Positions 8,024 to 15,550 of a stretch of 64,000 bases of DNA are shown piece after piece; positions within the stretch are counted from its first letter, which is position 1, and each line of letters starts with the position of its first letter. The stretch is from Paracoccus sp. S-4012 (GTDB lineage Bacteria; Pseudomonadota; Alphaproteobacteria; Rhodobacterales; Rhodobacteraceae): NCBI RefSeq assembly GCF_009674885.1, contig NZ_WKKA01000004.1:62001-126000 (forward strand), written 5' to 3'. Position numbers and translations under genes: made by a program. The notes below the pieces were generated by a model, which saw only the letters and a list, made by a program, of their open reading frames with translations, did not search any database and was not told the origin of the DNA.

Positions 8024-9328
8024 ATGACCGAGTTTCTCACCCAGATCGACAGCCGCCGCAACGCCCTCATCCAGCTCACGCAGGATCTCGTCCGCATTCC
8101 GACGCTGAACCCGCCGGGCCGCCATTACCGCGACATCTGCGCGTTCATCGAGGCCCGCCTCGCACCGCAGGGGTGGCGCTGCGAACTGATCCGCGCGCAT
8201 GGGGCGCCGGGCGACTCGGAGGCGTATCCCCGCTGGAACCTCGTCGCGCGGCTCGAGGGCGCGCGGCCCGGCCAGACGGTACATTTCAACAGCCATCACG
8301 ACGTGGTCGAGGTCGGCCACGGCTGGACCCGCGACCCCTTCGGATGCGAGCACGACACGGCCGAGGACCGCATTTACGGGCGCGGCACCTGCGACATGAA
8401 GGGCGGCCTCGCGGCGTCCATCATCGCGGCCGAGGCCTTCGCCGCCGCGCATCCGGAGTTCGCGGGCGGGATCGAGATCTCGGCCACCGCAGACGAGGAA
8501 TCCGGCGGCTACGGCGGGGTGGCCTACCTCGCCGAGCAGGGCCGCTTCGCGCATGTGGACGCGGTCCTGATCCCCGAGCCGCTGCACAAGGACCGCATCT
8601 GCCTCGGCCACCGCGGCGTCTGGTGGGCCGAGATCGAGACGCAAGGGCGCATCGCCCACGGCTCGATGCCCTTCCTCGGCGACAGCGCCATCCGCCACAT
8701 GGGCGCGGTGCTGGAGGAGATGGAGCGGACGCTCTGGCCGCTGCTCTCGACCAAGCACACCGCTATGCCGGTGATCCCCGAGGGCGCGCGGACCAGCACG
8801 CTCAACATCAACTCGATCCACGGCGGCGAGGCGGAGCGGCAGGCGGGCGACACCGGCCTGCCCGCGCCGAACGTCGCCGACCGCTGCCGCATCGTCATCG
8901 ACCGCCGCTTCCTGATCGAGGAGGATCTGGCCGAGGTGAAGCGCGAGGTCACGGCGATGCTGGAGCGCGTCCGGGCCGAGCGCCCGAGCTTCCGCTCCGA
9001 GGTGCGCGACCTCTTCGAGGTGATCCCCTCGATGACCGAAAAATCCGCGCCCGTGGTGCAGGCGACCGCCGCCGCCATCGCCGAGGTGCTGGGCGTCGAG
9101 GCCGCCTATGTCGTCAGCCCCGGCACCTACGACCAGAAGCACATCGACCGCATCGGCAAGCTGAAGAACTGCATCGCCTACGGGCCGGGGGTGCTGGATC
9201 TCGCGCATCAGCCGGACGAGTGGATCGGCGTTCAGGACATGGTGGACAGCGCGAAGGTGATGGGCGGGGTGCTCGGGCGGCTGCTGGGGGTTGATGAGCG
9301 CGCGCGCCTCATGTCCGGGCCCCGGTAG
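8024..9328 (+). CDS. M20 family metallo-amidohydrolase (ArgE/DapE type deacylase)
   Basis: 434 residues of the M20 di-zinc family. The metal ligands are visible: the histidine and aspartate of FNSHHDVVEVGHGWTRDPF, the aspartate in GRGTCDMKGGLAA, the EE pair in TADEESGG and the late histidine in GVLDLAHQPDEW. The dimerisation domain, with its HGS motif, lies in the middle. Family members remove acyl groups from amino acids (acetylornithine, succinyl-diaminopimelate) or cleave dipeptides; I cannot tell the substrate. ATG 8024 is the first start after the divergent membrane protein gene and begins a normal family N-terminus (RRNALIQLTQDLVRIPTLNP). Confidence 0.88.
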   Translation: MTEFLTQIDSRRNALIQLTQDLVRIPTLNPPGRHYRDICAFIEARLAPQGWRCELIRAHGAPGDSEAYPRWNLVARLEGARPGQTVHFNSHHDVVEVGHGWTRDPFGCEHDTAEDRIYGRGTCDMKGGLAASIIAAEAFAAAHPEFAGGIEISATADEESGGYGGVAYLAEQGRFAHVDAVLIPEPLHKDRICLGHRGVWWAEIETQGRIAHGSMPFLGDSAIRHMGAVLEEMERTLWPLLSTKHTAMPVIPEGARTSTLNINSIHGGEAERQAGDTGLPAPNVADRCRIVIDRRFLIEEDLAEVKREVTAMLERVRAERPSFRSEVRDLFEVIPSMTEKSAPVVQATAAAIAEVLGVEAAYVVSPGTYDQKHIDRIGKLKNCIAYGPGVLDLAHQPDEWIGVQDMVDSAKVMGGVLGRLLGVDERARLMSGPR

Positions 9329-9344
9329 CGGCCGAAGCCCGACG

Positions 9345-9419
9345 GCACCCGTAGGGTGCGTGCTCCGCACGCACCATTGGAGGTGGCCCATGACGGTGCG
9401 TGGAAACCACGCACCCTAC
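9345..9419. repeat. inverted-repeat element built on GGTGCGTG/CACGCACC
   Basis: Two hairpins lie in tandem: GGTGCGTGC/GCACGCACC at 9355-9375 with a 3-base loop and GGTGCGTGG/CCACGCACC at 9395-9415 with an AAA loop. The outer ends form a longer dyad, GTAGGGTGCGTG (9351-9362) with CACGCACCCTAC (9408-9419). The element sits between convergent genes. A related single hairpin with the same CACGCACCCTAC end occurs at 48761-48785, so this is a dispersed REP-like family. It may also act as a terminator. Confidence 0.7.
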
Positions 9420-9441
9420 CCGCGGCGCACCAAGCCCGTCC

Positions 9442-9723
9442 TCAGCGCTTCTGATCCGCGGGCTTGCCGCTGTTCTTGTGGTGCTGGCTCTCCTGGTTCT
9501 CGCCCTGCGGCGCCGGGTTGCCGTCCTCGCTCGCGACCGGCGTGGGGTCCTCCGGCAGGTCGGTTTCGTCGATCCGCGCGCGGACGCCCTTCGAGGCGTT
9601 CAGATAGGGGCGCGGATTGAAGTCCTTGTCCTCGTTGCTGGTGTCCACGCGGCCCTCGATGATGTCGAGCTGCTGCTGGTGGGTCTTGGTGCCCTGCGGC
9701 GGGCCGCCCTTGGTGCTGGCCAT
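9442..9723 (-). CDS. small hydrophilic protein, probably disordered
   Basis: 93 residues, almost free of large hydrophobics and rich in Gln, Asp, Glu, Lys, Pro and Asn (for example KGGPPQGTKTHQQQLDIIEG and PAPQGENQESQHHKNS). There is no signal peptide or membrane segment. The composition resembles hydrophilins and other desiccation- or stress-associated disordered proteins, but no family is recognised. It is the last of three similar genes in an operon (10266 down to 9442), 10 bases after the second. AGGAGG lies just upstream of its ATG. Confidence 0.7.
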   Translation of the reverse strand: MASTKGGPPQGTKTHQQQLDIIEGRVDTSNEDKDFNPRPYLNASKGVRARIDETDLPEDPTPVASEDGNPAPQGENQESQHHKNSGKPADQKR

Positions 9724-9733
9724 TTGGGCCTCC

Positions 9734-9928
9734 TTACTTGTTGGTGCGCCCGCGCTGGTTCGGGTCGATTCCGCCCTCGGGCGTGGTGTCGTTCATGACG
9801 TCGCCCTCGAAGGTGTTCTCGCCCCCGATCGGCGGGTCGTCGGGATCGACGCCCTTGGAGCGGCCGATGCCGGGATCGTTCCGCAAATTGGCGTCAGACG
9901 GGGTCTTCGTCTTCGGGTGCTTGCTCAT
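9734..9928 (-). CDS. small hydrophilic protein, unknown function
   Basis: 64 residues beginning MSKHPKTKTPSDANLRNDPG and ending RGRTNK, rich in Asp, Pro, Gly and Asn and with no hydrophobic core. It is too short and polar to fold on its own by eye. The start overlaps the stop of the upstream gene by 4 bases (ATGA), which supports it being real and translationally coupled. Function unknown; see the operon's EcfG-type promoter at 10309-10333. Confidence 0.68.
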   Translation of the reverse strand: MSKHPKTKTPSDANLRNDPGIGRSKGVDPDDPPIGGENTFEGDVMNDTTPEGGIDPNQRGRTNK

Positions 9929-10266
9929 CGGCCTTCCTCCGTCTCCGGCCCGGCTTCGGCGAGGTTGCCGTCGCGCGGCATCCCCTCGCCCACGGCGGGG
10001 CGCTCGTCGGCGAGCTTCTCGCGCTTGACGTCGCCGGCGGCGCCCTCACCCGGCGCGTGGCTGCCGACGTGATCGTGGTGCTGCTGCGACTTCACGTGGC
10101 GCGAATCGAGACCGCGCTGCTCGGAATGGCGCGAGGTGTCGCGATTCGACAGGATCTCGTTGTCGGGCAGTGCCTCGACATCCGCCGGGCTCATGCCGCC
10201 GGTGCCGTCGCCCTTGCCCTGGTCCTGCTGGCCGGGGCCGTACTTCTTGCTGCTTGCGTTTGCCAT
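9925..10266 (-). CDS. small hydrophilic His/Gly-rich protein, first gene of a probable stress operon
   Basis: 113 residues beginning MANASSKKYGPGQQDQGK. The middle is rich in His, Gln and Ser (HVKSQQHHDHVGSH), the rest in Gly, Asp and Glu; there is no membrane segment. I chose ATG 10266 because AGAGGAA lies about 7 bases upstream; the reading frame is open further but the extension has unlikely composition. The stop overlaps the start of the next gene (ATGA). A GGAAC-N16-CGTT promoter match lies 43-67 bases upstream. Function unknown; a disordered stress protein is my inference. Confidence 0.7.
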   Translation of the reverse strand: MANASSKKYGPGQQDQGKGDGTGGMSPADVEALPDNEILSNRDTSRHSEQRGLDSRHVKSQQHHDHVGSHAPGEGAAGDVKREKLADERPAVGEGMPRDGNLAEAGPETEEGR

Positions 10267-10308
10267 GAGGGTTCCTCTGCTTGCCCATCCTCGGGGCTGT
10301 CGCAGGTC

Positions 10309-10333
10309 AACGAATGGCAAGGCGCGATGTTCC
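10309..10333 (-). promoter_or_regulatory. EcfG-type general stress response promoter
   Basis: Read on the minus strand the sequence is GGAAC, 16 bases, CGTT, an exact match to the alphaproteobacterial EcfG (general stress sigma factor) consensus and spacing. The -35 is at 10329-10333 and the -10 at 10309-10312. The predicted start is near 10302, giving a leader of about 36 bases to the ATG at 10266, with a ribosome site in it. It points at the three-gene operon of small hydrophilic proteins. Whether this organism has EcfG cannot be seen here. Confidence 0.65.
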
Positions 10334-10414
10334 GTCTGCGGCCCGTCTGCCGGGGATTCCCCCTGCCCGCGCCGCATGGCATGATCCCCGCCGACCCGGC
10401 GCATGCGAGGCCCC

Positions 10415-10711
10415 ATGAACCAGAACCGCCTCTCCCTCGGCGCCGTCGTCTTCGTCGCGCTGATGATCCTGCTCGGGCTCTACTTCGCCTTCGCGGCGGT
10501 GCAGGGGCCGTCGGGCATCCTGCGCCGGGTGCAGCTCGAGGCCGAGACGCGCACCCTCGAGGCCGAGCGCGACCGGCTGCAGGGCGAGGTGGACCGGATG
10601 ACGAACCTCACGCAGCGGCTGTCGGACGACTACCTCGACCTCGACCTGCTGGACGAGCGGGCGCGCCAGGTGCTCGGCCTCGCGCGGGCCGACGAGATCG
10701 TGCCGCCCTGA
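10415..10711 (+). CDS. septum formation initiator family protein (FtsB/DivIC-like)
   Basis: 98 residues with the FtsB layout: a short cytoplasmic end, one membrane segment at about 8-26 (LGAVVFVALMILLGLYFAF), a coiled coil at about 40-70 (LEAETRTLEAERDRLQGEVD) and the short C-terminal LDLDLLDERARQVLGLARAD. FtsB links FtsL and FtsQ in the divisome. ATG 10415 has GAGG 5 bases upstream and is preferred to the in-frame ATG at 10403. In many relatives this gene precedes pdhA; here it stands alone, 12 bases from the convergent ApbC gene. Confidence 0.85.
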   Translation: MNQNRLSLGAVVFVALMILLGLYFAFAAVQGPSGILRRVQLEAETRTLEAERDRLQGEVDRMTNLTQRLSDDYLDLDLLDERARQVLGLARADEIVPP

Positions 10712-10723
10712 AGGCGCGAGGCC

Positions 10724-11800
10724 TCAGGCCTTGCCGCTCTCGATCAGCCCGCGGGCGAGGCGGGCATAGGCCTCGGCCACCGGACCCTCGCCGCTCGCCA
10801 CAGGAACGCCGCGGTCGCCGGCGAGGCGCACCTCGAGGGCGAGCGGGATCTCGCCCAGGAACGGCACCCCGATGCGCGCGGCCTCGTCGGCGACGCCGCC
10901 ATGGCCGAAGGGATGCGCCTCGTGGCCGCAGTTCGGGCAGATATAGGTCGACATATTCTCGACGAGGCCGATGATCGGCGTGTTGAGGCGGCGGAACGCG
11001 TCCATCGCCCGGCGCGCGTCGATCAGCGCCACGTCCTGCGGGGTCGAGACGACGATCGCACCGTCCGACTTCGTCTTCTGCCCCAGCGTCAGCTGCACGT
11101 CGCCGGTTCCCGGCGGCAGGTCGATCAGCAGCACGTCGAGTGGCGCCCAGTTCACCTGCCCCAGCATCTGCTGCATCGCGCCCATCAGCATCGGCCCACG
11201 CCAGATGATCGCCTGCCCTTCCGGCAGCATCAGCCCGAGCGACATCAGCTTGACGCCGTGCGCGGTCAGCGGCTCCAGCGTCTTGCCATCGTTCGAGGGC
11301 GGCTTGCCCGAGGCGCCCATCATGCGCGGCTGCGACGGCCCGTAGATATCGGCGTCGAGCAGCCCGACCCGCCGCCCCTGCCGCGCGAGCGCCACGGCGA
11401 GGTTCGAGGTCAGCGTGGACTTGCCGACCCCACCCTTGCCCGAGCCGACGAGGATGATCCGGTCCACGCCCGCTACCGGCTCCGGCCCGGCCTGCGGCGT
11501 CGGGTGGCGGCCGATCTTGAGGTCGGGGGCAGCGCCGCGGCTTGCCTCGCGGACCGAGGGGGCGGTGGTGGCGATGCTGACCTGCGCGACGCCGGGCAGC
11601 GCGCCGATGCGCCGCTTGGCCTCCGCCTCGGCCTCGGACATGGCGGCGGCGGAAGCGGCGTCGGCGGCCTCGATCACGAAGCGCACCACGCCGCCCTCAA
11701 TGGTCAGCGCCCGCACCATGTCGCGCGAGGCCAGCGTGCCGCCCCCCGGAGCCGGCACTTCGGCAAGGCTCGCCATCACCATGTCTGACGTGAGTGCCAT
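10724..11800 (-). CDS. apbC: Mrp/ApbC family iron-sulfur carrier ATPase
   Basis: 358 residues. The N-terminal 90 residues form a DUF59 (MIP18-like) domain; a proline/alanine linker follows. The P-loop domain begins at about residue 120 with the deviant Walker A GSGKGGVGKST, then LLDADIYGPSQPRMMG and LLIDLPPGTGDVQLTL. The CxxC of STYICPNCGHE is the Fe-S binding pair. Mrp proteins carry and deliver [4Fe-4S] clusters in the cytoplasm. The ATG at 11800 begins the DUF59 domain and has AGGTGG 5 bases upstream; the longer open frame to 11992 has no matching sequence. Confidence 0.93.
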   Translation of the reverse strand: MALTSDMVMASLAEVPAPGGGTLASRDMVRALTIEGGVVRFVIEAADAASAAAMSEAEAEAKRRIGALPGVAQVSIATTAPSVREASRGAAPDLKIGRHPTPQAGPEPVAGVDRIILVGSGKGGVGKSTLTSNLAVALARQGRRVGLLDADIYGPSQPRMMGASGKPPSNDGKTLEPLTAHGVKLMSLGLMLPEGQAIIWRGPMLMGAMQQMLGQVNWAPLDVLLIDLPPGTGDVQLTLGQKTKSDGAIVVSTPQDVALIDARRAMDAFRRLNTPIIGLVENMSTYICPNCGHEAHPFGHGGVADEAARIGVPFLGEIPLALEVRLAGDRGVPVASGEGPVAEAYARLARGLIESGKA

Positions 11801-12252
11801 GAAACCACCTCTGCAATCCCGTTCCCGCCCGCTGGCGGCGTCCGGCGAAGACCATGAACCGTGCGGCGGAGAGGGACAAGCAGATGACGGCTCCTCCGGG
11901 AAGTCCGGCAGGGCGTCACCGGAGAGCCCGCGGAGGCTCCCCGCGGAGGTTGGTTGCGGCAGGTTGCCGCAGTGCGGCGTTCCTGACGACAACGCTGGTT
12001 CCGCACGGAGCCGGGATGACGTTGCGTCAAGCGCATGACTTTGGCGTCATACCCCCGGATTGTGGCCTTGATGAACCGGAAACAACGGACATGGCGGCCA
12101 CTAAGCATCATAAAAGTGTCACAAACAGGCCTCGCTATGCGCTGTGCACATACCACCAATGAGCGAGCGGCTATTGTGCATCGGCAGCGAATGGGCCATC
12201 TCTCCCTCACCGAAGCGCGACACCCCGCTCGGCAGGAAATGAAGGCAGGACC
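11801..12252. other. intergenic region between divergent apbC and the DUF1127 gene
   Basis: 452 bases without a convincing gene; the short frames in it have no ribosome site or family resemblance. The right half is AT-richer and should hold the DUF1127 promoter. A CTTGATG at 12067 could be part of a heat-shock (RpoH) -35, but I see no matching CYTATNT -10. A weak sigma-70 pair is CGGACA (12086-12091) with CATAAA (12109-12114) 17 bases apart. On the left, GAGCC/GGCTC arms flank CGCGGA near 11925. None of these is firm. Confidence 0.4.
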
Positions 12253-12462
12253 ATGACGACGCTCGATTTCGCCCGCAACCAGGATGGCCGCCGCGCCGGG
12301 CTCGGCGAGTTCTTCGCTTCCGCTCGTGCTGCGATGCAGCGTCGGGCGCTCTACCGCGCGACCGTGCGCGAGCTGGGCGCCCTGGGCGATCGCGAGCTTG
12401 CCGATCTGGGCCTGCACCGGTCGATGATCCACCAGACCGCCCGCGACGCCACGCGCGTCTGA
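12253..12462 (+). CDS. DUF1127 protein, probable CcaF1-like RNA-binding protein
   Basis: 69 residues. The DUF1127 core is at about residues 36-60: RATVRELGALGDRELADLGL followed by HRSMI. The first half is basic and helical. CAGGA lies 6 bases upstream of the ATG. In Rhodobacter sphaeroides the DUF1127 protein CcaF1 (RSP_6037) is an RNA-binding protein that affects maturation and turnover of the CcsR small RNAs encoded directly downstream of it. Here too a run of CCUCC-loop stem-loops starts 11 bases after the stop, so position and size both fit CcaF1. The RNA-binding role is transferred by context, not shown. Confidence 0.88.
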   Translation: MTTLDFARNQDGRRAGLGEFFASARAAMQRRALYRATVRELGALGDRELADLGLHRSMIHQTARDATRV

Positions 12463-12473
12463 GACATTCCCAT

Positions 12474-12736
12474 CCGGGTCCGTCTCCTCCTCCCTGCGGA
12501 CCCGGCCAGCGGCGCCCCGACCTCCTCCCCAGGGGCGCCGCTCACCAGACCGCCGGCGTTCGGTCCTCCCCCGAACCCGGTGTAGCCGGCCTCTCCCCTC
12601 CTCCCTGAGGGCCGGCTGATTGCGGCGGCGGCCGACTCCTCCCCGAGGGCCGCGCCGCAGAGACCCGCGCTCCGTCCTCCCCGGACGCGCGTCTGGCGGC
12701 GGTGCCCCTCCTCCCAGGGGCGCCGCCGCTTTCATT
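12474..12736 (+). ncRNA. CcsR-like array of seven anti-Shine-Dalgarno stem-loops
   Basis: Seven stem-loops follow the DUF1127 stop with almost no spacing. (1) 12474-12505, 9 bp, loop containing CTCCTCCTCCC. (2) 12508-12542, 11 bp, loop GACCTCCTCCCCA. (3) 12553-12580, 10 bp with one bulge, loop TCCTCCC. (4) 12584-12617, 8 bp, loop with CCCCTCCTCCC. (5) 12622-12658, 11 bp with one bulge, loop with CTCCTCCCC. (6) 12661-12694, about 12 bp with bulges, loop TCCTCCC. (7) 12695-12730, about 13 bp, loop TCCTCCCA, followed by TTCATTT. The stems differ in sequence while the loops are conserved, which is the signature of the CcsR RNAs of Rhodobacter (four copies downstream of RSP_6037) and the related cuckoo RNAs. 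The loops are complementary to Shine-Dalgarno sequences. The borders of mature RNAs cannot be read from sequence. Confidence 0.88.
12695..12736 (+). terminator. terminator closing the DUF1127-CcsR transcript
   Basis: The seventh stem-loop (arms 12695-12708 and 12717-12730, with one or two G-U pairs) is followed by the T-rich run TTCATTT. It is the only member of the array with a T-run after it, so it probably ends the transcript. It lies just beyond the stop of kup on the other strand and could serve kup too, although the T-run favours the plus direction. Confidence 0.65.
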
Positions 12737-12747
12737 TCCAGCCCCCC

Positions 12748-14637
12748 TCAGATGTCGATCTGCTGGCCGAGCTCGACCACCCGGTTCGAGGGCAGGCGGT
12801 AGAAGCTCGTCGGCTCCGACGCCTGCCGGTAGAGCCCGCCATAGAGCCGCGCCGCCCAGCGGGGCATCAGCCGGCCCCGGCCGATCCGCAGCGTGCGGCG
12901 GTTGAGGAAGAACGAAGTCGTCATGGCGTCGAAGCTGTGCCCCTGCGCCTCCGCCCGCGACAGCGCGCGGGGCACGTTCGGCTGCTCCATGTAGCCGAAG
13001 CGCAGCCAGACGCGCCAGAAGCGCGGTCCGATCGCCTCGATGCGCAGGCGCTCCTCGGGCGCGACGCGGGGCGTGGTCTGGACCTCCACCGTGACGATGA
13101 AGTTGCGCTCGTGCAGCACGTGGTTGTGCTTGAGGTTGTGCATCAAGGCCGGCGGCGCGGTCGTCGGGTCGGCGGTCAGGAACACCGCCGTGCCGCGCAC
13201 GATCACCGGCGGGCGCGCCGCCAGCCGGTCGGCGACGAACTGCATCGCCACCGCCTCGCCCGAGAGCCGCCGCTGCAGCAGCGTCGTGCCGCGAAGCCAA
13301 GTCACCATGAACGTGATCACCGTTCCGGCGAACAGCAGCGGCACCCAGCCGCCGTCCAGCACCTTCAGGACGTTGGCGACGAAGAACACCAGCTCCAGCC
13401 CGAGGATCGGCAGCATGACCGCCAGCACCGGCACCCACCGCCACCGCCACGCATGGCGCAGGACGATCACCGCGAGGACCGAGGTGATGACCATGTCGCC
13501 GGTCACGGCGATGCCGTAGGCGCTCGCCAGCCGGGCCGAGGAGCCGAAGGACAGGACCAGCGCGCAGACGCCGGCCATCAGGATGAGGTTGACCTTGGGC
13601 AGGTAGATCTGCCCGCGCTGCGTCTGCGAGGTGTGCCGGATCTCGAGCCGCGGCAGCAGGCCCAGCTGCACCGCCTGCGCCGCGACCGAGAAGGCGCCCG
13701 AGATGACCGACTGGCTGGCGATTACCGTCGCCGCCGTCGCCAGCAGCACCAAGGGCAGCGTGAACCACGGCGGCGCCATCAGGAAGAACGGGTTTGCGGC
13801 CGCCTCCGGGTGCGACAGCACCATCGCCCCCTGCCCCAGATAGCTCAGCGTCAGCGCCGGGAAGACGATGGCGAGCCACGAGATGCGAATGGGTCGCCTG
13901 CCGAAATGGCCCATGTCGGCATAGAGGGCCTCGGCCCCCGTCACGGCGAGAAACACCGATCCCATGACCGGCAGCGCGCCGAACCCGTTGCCGGCGATGA
14001 ACCCCGCCGCGCGCAGCGGGTTCAGCGCCTGCAGGATCCGCGCGTCGTCCAGCATGTGCGAGGCGCCCAGGCCCGCCATGACCACGAACCAGACGAGCAT
14101 GACCGGCCCGAACAGCCGCGAGACCGCCTCGGTCCCGCTCCGCTGCACCCAGAAGAGCGCGATCACGATCAGCAGCGTGACCGGAACCACCCATCCCTCG
14201 AAGCCCGGCACGACCAGCGTCATGCCCTCGACCGCCGAGAGGACCGACATCGCCGGGGTGATCATCGAATCGCCGAAGAAGAGCGACACGCCGACGATGC
14301 CCGTCAGGTAGAGCCACCACGCGCGGCGTTGCAGCACGCCCTGAGCCATGGCCACCAGCGAGAGCGTGCCGCCCTCGCCATTGTTGTCGGCGCGCAGCAT
14401 CAGCACGACATATTTCAGCGTGACGATCAGGCAGACGGTCCAGAACAGCAGCGAGACGATGCCGATCACGGCGGTCTCGGCCATGTGGTGCTCATGCGCG
14501 TGGACCAGCGACTCGCGCAGCGCGTAGAGCGGCGAGGTGCCGATATCGCCATAGACGACGCCGAGGCAGGCGAGCATCAGCCGCGGATCGGACGTGCGCG
14601 GATGGGCGGGATAGGCGGTGGGGGAGTAGCCGGACAT
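12748..14637 (-). CDS. kup: low-affinity potassium transporter Kup
   Basis: 629 residues, the normal length. The first segment carries the family hallmark LGVVYGDIGTSPLYAL (about residues 25-40); GEGGTLSLVAM, VGVSLFFGDSMITPAMSVLS and ASAYGIAVTGDMVITS are further landmarks. About twelve hydrophobic segments occupy residues 20-450, and a soluble C-terminal domain of about 170 residues follows. Kup takes up K+ with protons across the inner membrane. The gene is monocistronic by position; its stop lies 18 bases from the end of the CcsR array on the opposite strand. Confidence 0.96.
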   Translation of the reverse strand: MSGYSPTAYPAHPRTSDPRLMLACLGVVYGDIGTSPLYALRESLVHAHEHHMAETAVIGIVSLLFWTVCLIVTLKYVVLMLRADNNGEGGTLSLVAMAQGVLQRRAWWLYLTGIVGVSLFFGDSMITPAMSVLSAVEGMTLVVPGFEGWVVPVTLLIVIALFWVQRSGTEAVSRLFGPVMLVWFVVMAGLGASHMLDDARILQALNPLRAAGFIAGNGFGALPVMGSVFLAVTGAEALYADMGHFGRRPIRISWLAIVFPALTLSYLGQGAMVLSHPEAAANPFFLMAPPWFTLPLVLLATAATVIASQSVISGAFSVAAQAVQLGLLPRLEIRHTSQTQRGQIYLPKVNLILMAGVCALVLSFGSSARLASAYGIAVTGDMVITSVLAVIVLRHAWRWRWVPVLAVMLPILGLELVFFVANVLKVLDGGWVPLLFAGTVITFMVTWLRGTTLLQRRLSGEAVAMQFVADRLAARPPVIVRGTAVFLTADPTTAPPALMHNLKHNHVLHERNFIVTVEVQTTPRVAPEERLRIEAIGPRFWRVWLRFGYMEQPNVPRALSRAEAQGHSFDAMTTSFFLNRRTLRIGRGRLMPRWAARLYGGLYRQASEPTSFYRLPSNRVVELGQQIDI

Positions 14638-14753
14638 GATGCGTCTGCCCTGGGGCGCTGCCGCGGATGCGGGCGCCCGGCGGCGACAACGGCCGAAGGG
14701 CGATCCGGTTCCGGCGGGCTTCCGCTTCCGCAGAGCGCAGGATACGTCAGGTC

Positions 14754-15536
14754 ATGCTCTCCTACCAGCACGCCTATCACGCCGGAAACCTGGCCGACCT
14801 GCACAAGCACGCGCTGCTGGCGCGGATGCTGGCCTATGTGACCGCCAAGCCCAAGCCGCTGAGCTATCTGGAGACCCATGCGGGCCGGGCGCTCTACGAT
14901 CTGGGCGCGCCCGAGGCCCGGCGCACCCGAGAGGCCGAAGCGGGGATCGAGCGCGCGCTGGCCGAGGGCTGGCTGCCGCCGGGCGAGCCGCTGCTTCAGG
15001 TCCTCGGCCGCGTCCGCAAGCGCGAGGGCGCGCGCGCTTATCCGGGATCACCCCTGATCGCGGCCGAGATGCTGCGGCCGGGCGACCGGATCGACCTCGC
15101 CGAACTGCACCCGGCCGAGGCCGAAGCGCTTGAGGCCGCCATGTCCGGCCGAGCCCGCATCCACCGCGAGGACGGATTCGGCATGGCGGGCCGCCTCTGC
15201 CCGCCCGAACCGCGCCGGGGGCTCATGCTGGTGGACCCGAGCTGGGAGGTGAAGGCCGATTACGACCGCCTGCCGGCTTTCGTGGCGCGGATCGCGCGCA
15301 AGTGGAACGTGGGGGTGATCGCGCTCTGGGTGCCGATCCTTGGCGACCTGCGCCATGCGGGGATGCTGGCGGCGCTGACGGCCGGGCATCCCGAGGCGCT
15401 GTGGTCGGAGGTGCGGTTTCCGCCCGCGCGCGAGGGGCACGGGATGGTGGGGTCCGGGATATTCGTGGTGAACCCGCCCTGGGGGACGGCCGAGGCGGCG
15501 GCGGCGATCGAGGGGATTTTCCGGGCCAGGGTGTAG
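14754..15536 (+). CDS. rlmJ: 23S rRNA (adenine(2030)-N(6))-methyltransferase RlmJ
   Basis: 260 residues. The N-terminal MLSYQHAYHAGNLADLHKHA is diagnostic of RlmJ, as is ETHAGRALYDL. The catalytic N6-adenine motif, DPPYE in E. coli, reads VDPSWEVKADY here; DPSxE variants are also what I recall from other alphaproteobacteria. The C-terminal GSGIFVVNPPWG is conserved. It methylates A2030 of 23S rRNA. The ATG is chosen because the family starts at this residue. The gene ends in a hairpin shared with the convergent yaiI gene. Confidence 0.93.
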   Translation: MLSYQHAYHAGNLADLHKHALLARMLAYVTAKPKPLSYLETHAGRALYDLGAPEARRTREAEAGIERALAEGWLPPGEPLLQVLGRVRKREGARAYPGSPLIAAEMLRPGDRIDLAELHPAEAEALEAAMSGRARIHREDGFGMAGRLCPPEPRRGLMLVDPSWEVKADYDRLPAFVARIARKWNVGVIALWVPILGDLRHAGMLAALTAGHPEALWSEVRFPPAREGHGMVGSGIFVVNPPWGTAEAAAAIEGIFRARV

Positions 15537-15550
15537 GGCGCGCTACACCC
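15529..15550. terminator. hairpin spanning the stop codons of two convergent genes
   Basis: Arms GGGTGTAG (15529-15536) and CTACACCC (15543-15550) flank a 6-base GGCGCG loop. The arms contain the stop codons of rlmJ (+) and of the YaiI-family gene (-). There is no T-run on either side, so it may work as a 3' end stabiliser more than a true intrinsic terminator. Confidence 0.5.

Noticed and set aside
12067..12114. Possible RpoH-type promoter (CTTGATG) for the DUF1127-CcsR transcript
   Set aside because: Expected from Rhodobacter, but no matching CYTATNT -10 stands at 13-17 bases; the alternative sigma-70 pair is also weak, so no promoter is called.
12035..12256. Open frame of 73 codons upstream of the DUF1127 gene
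   Set aside because: No ribosome site, no recognisable sequence, and it overlaps the probable promoter and ribosome site of the DUF1127 gene.
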